Assembly: GCA_009602725.1 (NCBI GenBank)
Contig: WELB01000211.1
Location: 158,965-186,518 of the forward strand
DNA length: 27,554 bases
Direction of reading: 5' to 3'
Source of the DNA: Spirogloea muscicola
Lineage: Eukaryota > Streptophyta > Zygnematophyceae > Spirogloeales > Spirogloeaceae
How positions within the stretch are numbered: the stretch's first letter is position 1; each line of letters opens with the position of its first letter. A program made the position numbers and the translations under genes. The notes beneath the pieces were generated by a model. It had not been told where the DNA came from. It ran no database searches and saw only the letters and a program-made list of their open reading frames with translations. This document shows positions 1 through 9,355 of the stretch, one piece after another.

Positions 1-436
<436 letters not shown>

Positions 437-473
437 GTGCCGGGCGGCCGCCGCTGCCGCCGCCGCCGCCGAG

Positions 474-3400
474 CCGCTGCGGCCGGCCATCCTCTACTCT
501 GACGCGCGCGCCGTGGCCGAGGGCGCCGAAGTCCGCTCGCCGAACCCTAACCCTAAACCTCCAAAATCTTAAACCCCTAAACCCAGACCATAACTCCACA
601 ACCCTAAACCCAAAACCACAAGTATTGAACCCTAAGTCTTAAACCCTAAGTCTTAAACCCCCCATGAGAGCGCTCTCGGTGCCGCTGCCTCGGCCTCCAC
701 CTCTCACTCAGCGGCGGGCGAGCAGATTGCCGAGGAGGCTTCCGCCGAGGACGTCCAAGCTCTCACGGGGATGCGGCCCGTGGCTGCCAGGTTGCTTGCC
801 CCGCCCCTTGACTTTCAGCCATCAATGTTGACTGAAATTGTAGAATTTGTGGTTTTAAGCCCCATCTGGGCCGACGCCTGCTGAGCCGGCGGGGTGCCAT
901 CGATCAGCGTACTCGCCAAGCTGCGGTGGCTGGACCGGCACGAGCCGCAGCTGGCCTCCTCCAGCTGCACCGTCCTGTTGGGAGCGTGAGCATACTTTGA
1001 CCCAATCTGGAAAGACTGGCACTGCAGCTACTTTCTGTATCTACTAATGTTTAGGTGTTGGAAGTTTAGGATTTGTTTTAACCTAGCGTGCTCTTCGCAT
1101 ACAATCCTCATTGCAAACAAGCTGCTGCCTTGCTGTTTATCTTTTACTATGTCAGCAGAAGCCTCAGCAGGTTGCTCATCTCAAATGCCGACGTGCATGT
1201 CGATAACCGCTTTCTGGATATAAGCACTTTACATAACCATTGCTGATTCTTGGCAGCCACGACTATGTTGTCGGGAAGCTGTGTGGCAAGTGGGTCACAG
1301 ACTGCACAACTGCATCAACAACTGGCCTTGCTCTTCTGCATAGCCCAGGTGAGGGGACCATCTGCGCCGTCATAAGCTGACAGGCTCCTCCCTCATTGTC
1401 GACCTAGTAGTGTTGGAACGTATACACGTTACAGCTCAACCATAACCGCTTATCTGTCGTGTGGCCCTGTGAACACTTCTGTGCTCAAGCCTCACACCCG
1501 TGCTCAAGCTTCCCACCGGTACTTGCAGGCCACTACGCTACTGAGCTACTCGACAAGCTTGATTTGCACCACTGGTCACCCCGGTTGGCTCCTATGGTCG
1601 CTGTCAATGAACCTTGCGGTTAGTGTGTCATGCTCGGTGGACTTTTGGTTCTACAATTCTTAAACAATGCAGAAGCTTTCGTGCCCCTTTCACTTTGTTT
1701 CTCACACTTGCATCTGCAATTTTGCACCTTAGCAAGCCGGTGTAAGTGCGTACTTTTTGCTAGGCGAGCTTCTGGGCGAGGCCGCAAAATCTCTTGGCGC
1801 AGCTGAGCTCGCTGGTCTGCCCGTCTTCCACTCCTGCGGCGATGCTGGCACTTGCTCTCTCGGGTAGGCAGGACGAGCAGCTTGAAGAATGTGTGTCACT
1901 CAGACAAGCTGGCATCATTATCTGGCTGTTTTCCAATACTCATGAAGGACACATAGGAGTCTTGGGCGCAGGTGTGGAGCAAGCGTACCAGGAAGGAGCT
2001 ATGCTTACCTTGGCACATCTGGGTCGGCCTCTCTTGTCTTCTGAGAAGTGCTTACACTGCTGATAGCAAAGCAAATGTCTGCAGTACCAAACTAGCACGT
2101 TTTAGTACAGAGCAGGCCAATCTACTGTAGAACGTCATTGTCACTGAACGTACAACCATAAAGTTATTAAGTGGCTGTACTGCAGGTAGCTGGGTTGCCG
2201 GGACGTTCTTGCGTGATTGCTACCATGGAAATAAGGATGTCTTGAAGAAGGCCAGACCTGTAATTGTCTGCTCTGATGACGACCTCACAAAGCGGCCTTC
2301 TCTGCCTCAAGTCTCCAGCATGTACTGTTACTCAGAAATATCAATAGTCGACCAGGTGCTAGTGTTGACTTGCTGGGGAGCCAGCTTGGCACTCCTGACA
2401 TGTTGAGTGAGTGTCGTGTGAGCGCAGCTAGGCATGCCTCCTTCGGCTGGAGTTCTGACATTAGCCCACGTGCATGAGAACTATGTCTTCCGAACAGGTT
2501 AAGCCAGCTTCACAGTTCACTTGCCAGCTGTGTCTTAAACGAGTGGCCGCCCTCTGAGCACGAAGTGAAGCAGAGAATGTCAATGCTGTGGCTCTTTTCA
2601 GGCAGCATCATGACGGCAGGCGGGAATTTGCAATGGGCCTCCTCTCTGCTTGGCTCTGCCTCAGGTACTGCACATGTTTGACTCATAGAGCAGGTCTGAG
2701 CACTGACCTAAATGCATGGAGTATGTGCTGGCAGCTAAATCTTAGAGGTTAGCCTCACGGTGCCCAAGTTTCTGCTCTGCTAGGACCATTGAGCATGGGG
2801 GAGATGGACGAATTGGCCAAAAGTGCACCCCTAGCTGGTCGAGGCCTCCTCTACCTTCCCTTTCTTGCAGGTGAGTCCCCATTTGATGTCTAGATACTTG
2901 TGAACCCTTGCCTCAGTCCACATTTACTCCAAGTCTGTTCTAAGGGACTCTGCAAGGGATTTATATCCACTCTGTCTCCTTCTGTCTCCTTGAAAAGCTG
3001 AGCTTTGAGCTCTGTCATTCATTCTCATGCCTTCTGGGCATGTGGGCTGCAATTCTTGTACGTTAGATACTGGCTTCTATGGGGATTCGTTGGACAATAC
3101 AGCAGGTCAAGAGCAGTCATACTTAGCACCACTCCATCACCTGGAGCAGAGATTGCATTGTCTCCGTGCTTTAGCTCCAGTGCTGCAATGCGGCTAAGAG
3201 GGTTGTAATGGCAAACAAAAGTTGTGCCTTGCCCTTTTGGATAGCAGCATCATAATATCTGTGAGGCTGTGCATCGAGTTAGTCAAGTCATGCTTGAGTC
3301 TTCAAGACGCCTCACAAATTTAGATATTTGGTCACACCCTTGGCAGCTTCTACGCAAGAAGAGTCCCTGAGATGCCAGGATCAGTGTAACTCTTGACACT

Positions 3401-4926
3401 TTAGTAGCCGTAACGATTACACGTGCTCAACCCAGCACCTTGTTACCTCACTAGGTTAGCACGATTCAGCTAGCTACCTCGTATTGCTATCACACGCAGC
3501 ACTCATTCAGTTCATTGCTAGTCCATCTTTTAGTTGACTGACTCAACTCCACTTCAGCTGGGAGACTATGACTGCCAAGGTGTGCTTCATTGCCATCCAA
3601 ACATCTGTGCTGTTTTGCAGGAGAGAGGTGTCCCATTGAGGATGCAAATCTCAGAGTTGCTTTGATTGGGTGCGGAAGCAGCACAACCAGGTCCGAGGTA
3701 GCCCGCGCTGTGATGGAGGGAGTGGCCATGGGGCTCCGCTCCGCCCGCGATGCAATGCTCGTGGAAGGAGCATGTACCTTGGCTGGTATACCAGAAGCAC
3801 ACCAGACAGCTTCTACTAGTACATAACACATCCACAGCATCTGTCAAGCCTGGCGCGATAGCTTTTACTTAAATGCCTCTGCCTTAGCAAGATTACCCAT
3901 GTTTATGCTTCTGCAGATCCTCCACTACTACTGCCTTTCTGGTCGTGAGCAAATAGCGCGCGCGACACTATCTGCTCACACTTGCTTTTCTTGCTTGCAT
4001 GATATGCAGAGGCAGCTTCTTCTCCTCTACGTGTTGTGGGGGGTGGCGCAAGGTACATGAGCCGTCCCTTCACAGTCCCATGCTTTGTGCTGCCGACCTC
4101 TGTCCCCATATCTTGTGAGTGCTTGTCACTTGCAGCTTCCTTCAGAAAGGAGTGCTCGCTTCTTGCAGGTCACTTGTATGGCCCAAATACCTGGCGGCAA
4201 TTATGGGCCAGCCTGTGGACGTACTTGCAGACGCTCAGGTTGCCAAATATGTGCTATTTGCTGCGGCAATGATCTTACGCAGCTTGGCAAGGATGCGCAT
4301 AGTTGCAGTGCCAAACATGCTGAATTCAAGTAGAAGGAGACGCTCAGGTTGCCAATTGTGTACTAATTGCTACGGGTATCATATCATGCAGCTTGCCAAG
4401 GATGCGCGTAGTTGGATTGCCAAACATGCTGAACTTAAGTAGAAGGAGTTGGGGGTTGTCATCACAGCTGCTGAAGTAAGAGTCTCTACTGAGTTGATTC
4501 AGCTGCGGCGTAGTGGTGCAGGATGTGGGCGTCAAGGGTGCTGCAATGCTGGCGGGCTGCTGGCTAGGCTGGCACCAGACACTAGCTCCTGAAGGTGGTC
4601 TCCAGCTCACTTTGCTGGTAGTGGTTGCCTGTTTGATTGTGAATGATGGTCGCTCGCTTTCAGCAAGCAGCTGGCATGTTGGCGGCTTGATGTCGTGCAG
4701 GTTTTTATTTTCATTCAATTTGCAACACAGATCTGCTGCCGGTGCTCAATTTTGCTAATACACGATAAATGCAGGAGACTGGGTGAGTGTGAAGTGGAGA
4801 GTGGAGCCTGCGGATGCAGACGTTGCTGCTTACAGCGAGCTCCATGAGCTCTACTTGCAGGCCTGTGCCGCTCTAGTGCCGACATTTGCTGGCCTTGCCA
4901 ACTTCCGGGCATCACATTGCCCGTAG
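474..4926 (+). CDS. Bacterial-type xylulokinase (FGGY carbohydrate kinase), lacking its N-terminus
   Basis: Predicted ATP-dependent kinase of D-xylulose or a related sugar, feeding the pentose phosphate pathway. Sixteen phase-consistent exons: 474-530, 669-790, 908-985, 1257-1348, 1529-1618, 1764-1863, 1972-2022, 2190-2259, 2428-2497, 2602-2664, 2784-2870, 3621-3785, 4010-4052, 4169-4238, 4522-4594, 4775-4926 (TAG); about 460 residues. Landmarks in order: RPAILYSDARAVAE, SVLAKLRWLDRHEP, HDYVVGKL, FHSCGDAG (the GD(A/Q) catalytic-Asp loop), LGTSGWVAG, GSIMTAGGNLQW, LPFLAGERCP, EGVAMGLRSA, VVGGGAR, GVKGAAMLAG. The order and spacing are those of bacterial XylB, not the other eukaryotic kinase types. 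Missing is the first ~100 residues with the DxGTxxxR phosphate-binding loop; EXO70 exons lie there instead. The end of exon 2190-2259 is the least certain boundary. The FGGY family is sure, the exact sugar less so. Confidence 0.82.
541..660 (+). repeat. Degenerate telomere-like CCCTAA/CCCTAAA repeats filling the kinase intron 531-668
   Basis: Starting ten bases after the splice donor at 531 (gtccgc), the intron is built of variants of ACCCTAA, CCCTAAA and CTTAAACCC, including a perfect AACCCTAACCCTAAACC, and ends just before the acceptor at 668. The motif reads CCCTAAA on the gene's sense strand. Plant and many green algal telomeres are TTTAGGG, so this is an intron-confined, telomere-like array, much more diverged than a true telomere and flanked by coding exons. 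Confidence 0.85.
4230..4447 (+). repeat. 109-bp direct tandem duplication spanning an exon 3' end and splice donor
   Basis: Copy 1 is 4230-4338 and copy 2 is 4339-4447, both beginning GACGCTCAGGTTGCCAA and ending AAGTAGAAGGA. Copy 1 includes the last nine coding bases of kinase exon 4169-4238 (GAC GCT CAG) and its donor; copy 2 repeats them inside the intron, giving a second potential donor and an AG at 4346-4347. The copies differ by roughly a fifth of positions by eye, so the duplication is not recent. Confidence 0.85.
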
Positions 4927-5842
4927 GTCACGGCGTGAAGCACTGCCACTACTCGTGTGATGGCCATGAGGCCAATCTGACATGCAAGATGCCGTAGTCG
5001 AAGAGGGAATGCCCTGCATGCTCTTCTCAACAATATATTGTTCAGGAGTTGGAGTTAGTAGCAGTCTTCTGCAGAGGCAAGAGCAACTTCTGCAGAGCAA
5101 CAACAGAACGTTACACCGCGACAATAAAAGGAGTCACTGTGGCGCTGAGCTGGTGCTTTGCTACTCAGCTTGTCCAGCACAACCACTTGACTACTGGGGG
5201 GTATCTCCCACAAATACATCTTATTGGGGGCTTCTTGTGAAAGTAGTATGCTGGCCGATCCTTGTTAGAGCAGCAAATATTCGTAAGGAACCTTAGCGCG
5301 CAACCAGCAGCTCGCTGCCTGACACCATGCGCGAGGAGCATCATAGCTACCATAAGGTGTCGCGACACTCTGGCAAAGCCTGCAACCCCCAGCGCCAGGA
5401 CTCGAGCCCAAACACAGAATTACGCTAGGCTGTGCTGCAGCACGTCGGCGAGCGAGGGTGTGAGCAAGGCCAGCCCATCTGCATGCATCAGATGCAAGCG
5501 GTCAGGTGGTGACTAAGTCCAAGCTGTGGTAGGTGCCGATCATGATTTAGTGATGTACATAATTTTTACTCCTGGCAATCAAGACTACACCTTGGCCCTT
5601 TGATGCAGCACTTACTACTGCCAGGCAAATTTGCTGCTCATTCAAAACACTGCCATATCACCTGCATACTCCGTGCCCCACCTTGCTAAGTGGTGGCCCA
5701 ATACCTGCCAGCCGAACGAGTCGTACTTCTGAAGCTGGTGCACACGTTCTTCGCCGCCAATGATCGGCCATCTCCCCGAGTGCATGAGCAATGAACCGAC
5801 AGCACTAGCTAGAATGTCCAATGTCTTGGTCCACGTCAGTCG
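4927..5842. other. Intergenic/3' region between convergent kinase and phosphatase genes
   Basis: Holds the 3' ends of two convergent genes. No ORF here resembles a protein family I know, and there is no sign of a further exon. A short internal repetition (CTTCTGCAGAG, near 5067-5099) is the only structure I noticed. The untranslated regions could not be delimited. Confidence 0.5.
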
Positions 5843-8194
5843 TCAGCCGCTCGCATCCTGGTCACTGCCACTGTTGGAGCTCCCGTGGACATTGAGTTCC
5901 TCATCCGAGTCCAAGCTGTACGCGAAGTCGTAGTACGCATTCACCTGCCCTCTAAGTAGCCGTCAGTACAGTGAGTCGACAATAGTACAATCTCATATGG
6001 TAAGGGGGCTAGGTGGGGCTGAAGCTTGACACCATCTCCAAACCGTACAATGCAAGCCCTTAACCCCAAACCTTAATGGTTCTTGCTTAGCATGGTGCTA
6101 AGCAAGAATGTGTCATCCAGATCTGGTGCTTGGCATCACCGTGGGGCGAGGGTGAACGGCGTCAAACGAGACGATGCGAGGCTCGGTGAAATCTGGAGGC
6201 TCCAGAACAAGGTATGCGCCCTTGTTGCCGTGCCGATGCTCGCCCGCCTGGAAGGCCATGCGTGGCGCACCGTCAGCACTGGCAAAGTTAGTCCAAGAGA
6301 TCCTCGGCATGTTCAGATGCCAATACTGGAAGTACCGACATGGCCTCACAGGTAAAGGTCATAACCGCGACTAACGGAATGCCTTCACCATAAGGTTCGT
6401 TCATGGTGCTCAGAGCCAGTTCCTCCCCCTAATTGTCTACTTGAGAAAACAGAGGACGCTCTGTCAAGGCTGACCTGGAACTGTGGATAGTCAGGCGCAG
6501 AGAAGAGCGTGTAGAGCCTCCCGGCCGGCACGTCGTGGTCCAGGCTCCACCCTTGCTGCATGCTGGCCATGTGGGGCCGCTTCTCACGTTCGTCGGGGCC
6601 CTCGTGAGACCGCACAATCAGCTGTGCAAAGGTGGGGGATTGAGTTAGCTGAAAATCATTACCAGTCAATAGCCTGTTATACTAAGAGATAGCCATTTGA
6701 CTGAAAGTAGAGATAACATTATGGTTTTGCAGTAGGCTCACCCTGAGCCTGTGCCGTGCGAGGAACTCCTGCGTGCAGTCGGGCCCAAAGACAAGGCCGA
6801 TGCCGCGGCCCTTGTTGTGGTGCAGCCCCGACTCCGTGCCGGGGTCGGACCACAGCACGTCGGCGGCGAGCGCCTGCGGGCCGCGTCCGTTGGGGTCCAG
6901 GAACGCGCGCCGCGACTTGGCAAAGTCCGCCAGCCCCCCCAGCCGGAGCTCTTCGGGCAGGCCCTTGGGCGTGACGCGCCGCCGGCCGCTGCCGCCGCCC
7001 TTGGCATGCCGCCCCTTGGCGTGCCGGCCCTTCCCGCTCCCGGCGGCGAGGCCGGGATTTGGGGGCTCCCGGAAGAGACCCCCGTGGCAGAGGAAGACCC
7101 GCCCGGCGACCACAGCGGCCAGCGGGTGCGACTCGAAGGTGGCGAGGGCGCGGCGGAAGAGGTGGCCGCCGTCGGCGGCGCCGTACTTAGCCGCCACCTC
7201 GCGCTCGAAGCCGTACGCGCCGGCGCAAAAGCGCGTCTCATGGTTGCCGCGCAGCAGGATCACGCGCTGCGGCGACGCCACCTGCGACGCGAGAGATGGA
7301 GTCTGGGTTTTGGGTCAGAAGTGGAGACGATCGTGGAGCTCATCTCAGAGCTGTGGATGTGGGCCATCGACAGTCGCCACCATGGAAGGCTGCCTGCTGC
7401 GACCACCGCCGACACCAGCCGCCTGCAGCCGTTGTGCTTTGTGGGCGCAGAACGACTGACATACTAGAATGGACTTTCTTTCATCTCTTTAATCGGCAGA
7501 AGTTGTACTCCCGCATAAGCAGATCTGACCAGACCCTTTTCGCGACATCATCTTACTGCAACAGATGACAGAGAAGACTGCGGCTGCTAATGTCATGAGA
7601 GCGGCTGTGAAAAGCCAGCCAGGTGCATATCGAGACTGTTCATGACTATGTTAGCGGAGCCACAGGCTAAACTGACAAGGCGCTCTTAGTACCCCCGAGT
7701 CAGCAATTAGTGGTCAGATAGGCGGAGTGCCGAGCGCAAGCCCGGCGGGGCGCATCAAGAGTCTACGGAGTTAGGGTTTAATGTTAGGGATTAAGCGGGT
7801 ATAGAACCTGACGGTAAGGGTTTGCGGTTTAATATTTAGGGCTTCAGGTTGACGGATTAGGGTTCAGGGGTTCAGGGGGTTAGGGTTAGGGTAGGGTGCG
7901 TCAGACCTTCCAGGCGAGGAGGAGGAGGTATGTCTCGAGGCCCCAGGCGCCGCGGTCGACGTAGTCGCCGTTGAAGACGTGCAGCGCGCCCGGGGCGCCG
8001 GGCGCGCCGGCGGCGGCCACCAGCGCCAGCGCGTCGTGCAGCTGGCCGTGGAGGTCGCCGACGACGGTGACGGAGGCGATNCCGGTAATGGACGCCGCCG
8101 GCGGCTGCGACATCCAGTCCTCCTCCGCTGCCGCCGCCGCCGCCGCCGCCGCCTGCTCCGCGGCCTCGCTGAGGCCCGCCGCGGCGGCGGCCAT
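5843..8194 (-). CDS. PP7: PP7-like serine/threonine protein phosphatase (PPP family)
   Basis: Metal-dependent phosphoserine/threonine phosphatase most like plant PP7, a nuclear, calmodulin-binding phosphatase implicated in light and heat signalling. Exons on the minus strand: 8194-7907, 7281-6742, 6621-6475, 6325-6140, 5944-5843 (TGA); all junctions phase 0, about 420 residues (Arabidopsis PP7 is 413). All PPP metal and catalytic motifs are present: GDLHGQ, GDYVDRG, RGNHE, HGGLF, and the late VRSHEGPD and FSAPDYPQFQ. The PP7-type blocks GIGLVFGPDCT and NKGAYLVLEPPDF set it apart from PP1, PP2A and PP5. The C-terminus is acidic (LDSDEE) after NAYYDF. A basic glycine-rich insert (GRHAKGRHAKGGGSGRRR) follows HGGLFREPP. 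The chosen start is the first in-frame ATG (8194-8192); frame stays open upstream to an acceptor near 8255, so an extra upstream exon is possible. Alanine runs near the N-terminus come from a (GCC)n tract. Confidence 0.9.
7768..7897 (-). repeat. Degenerate telomere-like repeats at the 5' end of the PP7 intron 7282-7906
   Basis: On the plus strand this reads as TTTAGGG/TTAGGG-like units, the best being GGGTTAGGGTTAGGGTAGGG at 7877-7896, decaying with distance toward 7768. On the sense (minus) strand the units are CCCTAA and begin about ten bases after the splice donor at 7906. The rest of the intron (7282-7767) is unremarkable. Confidence 0.85.
8081..8081. other. Ambiguous base in PP7 coding sequence
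   Basis: A single N inside the first PP7 coding exon, a few codons before the VTVVGDLHGQ block. The reading frame is continuous across it, so it behaves as one undetermined base; unlike the N at 24748, no conserved block is obviously missing. Confidence 0.8.
8128..8153 (-). repeat. (GCC)n tract encoding polyalanine in PP7
   Basis: Run of CCG/GCC units inside the first PP7 coding exon; in the reading frame it encodes about nine consecutive alanines between AAEQ and EEDWMS. This part is poorly conserved in PP7 proteins, so the run may be a tolerated expansion. Confidence 0.75.
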
Positions 8195-8501
8195 GGCTGT
8201 CGCGTCAAACGATCCCGGGGCACATGGCGTTTGCACTGGGTGATGGAAGTGGGCCTGAGAAATCCAGAAGTACAACGGCAAGCACAGTGACAGGTGTACA
8301 TCACTGCGTCACCATGTGTTGTAGAAGTCCTAACTGAGTTAGTTGTTTGAGTCCAGAGCCATCCTGCCCCTTACCACAAAGTGACGGCGATGACGCCACT
8401 TCTTGCTAAACAAACGTCGCAGCCGTTGTATCTGGAAAGCAGTGGTTGCTTGTTAAGGTGAAGCAACAGTTTGCGAGTTGGGGTTCAGGGAAATTCTTCG
8501 T

Positions 8502-8512
8502 GTATTTATAAC
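8502..8512 (-). promoter_or_regulatory. Possible TATA box of the PP7 gene
   Basis: The minus strand reads GTTATAAATAC about 310 bases upstream of the PP7 start codon. With a 5' UTR intron ending at the acceptor near 8255, a transcript starting around 8475 would be plausible. This rests on motif and position alone. Confidence 0.3.
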
Positions 8513-8561
8513 AACTCAAATTTGCCGAGTACAAATGCAAGCACATCTGATGGCGTACATC

Positions 8562-8767
8562 ACCTACAGCAAATTGACCCGCTCAGTAAGCATGGGTCAG
8601 TACATCAAGGTCGCTAATCGATGCCTGAAGACCAGATGGCAGATTCGAAGCCCTTCTGCTCCAACTAGAGCTCGCCCAGCTTCTGGTGCAAAGCATGAGC
8701 CTGAGCGCGCTGCAAACAGTCCAAAACTCGGCGTCGCAAGAACGACAGATATGCAGCTGGCAAGCCC
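8562..8767 (+). repeat. Dispersed repeat, copy A (about 208 bp)
   Basis: The segment from ACCTACAGCAAATTGACCCG to GCAGCTGGCAAGCCC recurs in reverse orientation at 18411-18619 with roughly 80% identity by eye. Conserved stretches include TTGACCCGCTCAGTAA, CGAAGCCCTTCTGC and AGAGCTCGCCCAGC. I see no terminal inverted repeats, poly-A tail or long conserved protein, so the class (MITE, SINE-like or other) is undecided. The two copies lie outside the two ends of the TFIIIC gene. Confidence 0.8.
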
Positions 8768-9355
8768 AAACATTCAGGGCATATGAAGCTTGAATTTTGG
8801 TATTAGGGTTAGCAACGAGTTGACCTCAATGAAGTGATTGTGAATTTCAAGGCCTATGCTTCAGGTCGGCTTCATGCGCAACTTGGACACCTCACCACAC
8901 TCTGCCAATCTCGCTCATGTCCAATTCACTACCTTGCCGATATGGTTGAAGGCTATCAAGCCCATGATGAGCTGTCTAGATGGCCCATCTAAACAGCCAT
9001 GGCATGTCTCCCAGCCACATTGTGAACCCACAATCATACCCACACCCTTATGGCAGGATGTTAGCAGGGCAGTGTCCCCAAGGCTCTGATGCAATGAAGA
9101 GGCTGCAGGTCAAGCCATCTAGGTCCGCTCATGCGTTGATGGCCCTAGAGCGGCTGATGTCAGCAAGATCTGATCAGCACATACTGTAATTCACAAGACT
9201 GTGCCCGCTAATTTATATAGTATGTTGATACTTCCCACACCTTCAGCCACCATAGTGGAAGAACCGGTTGAAAAAAGAAGTGTTTGGACGATCAAAGGTG
9301 ACAAAGAATGAAAGAATGCATTGTACAATATAAAGAATAGGAGGACAGAGTGGCT
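8768..9355. other. Intergenic region downstream of the TFIIIC gene
   Basis: Lies between dispersed repeat copy A and the stop codon of the minus-strand TFIIIC gene, so it contains that gene's 3' UTR and possibly the distal PP7 promoter. A lone TATTAGGGTTAGC occurs at about 8801. No ORF here matches anything I recognise. Confidence 0.5.

Noticed and set aside
541-660. True telomere or chromosome end
   Set aside because: Units are highly degenerate, lie between coding exons of one gene and run only about 120 bases.
6751-7467. Long plus-strand ORF over the PP7 exon
   Set aside because: Antisense shadow of a GC-rich exon; no family resemblance, while the minus strand encodes clear phosphatase motifs.
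8375-8431. Possible upstream PP7 exon reading IQRLRRLFSKKWRHRRHF, an IQ-like calmodulin motif, with acceptor and donor and phase 0 to the next exon
   Set aside because: It contains no start codon, plant PP7 proteins lack such a block, and a putative TATA box just upstream suggests this is 5' UTR. It remains only a possibility.
8478-9089. Small plus-strand ORFs between PP7 and TFIIIC as genes
   Set aside because: The first overlaps dispersed repeat A and its counterpart in copy B is not conserved as a protein; the second has no recognisable features.
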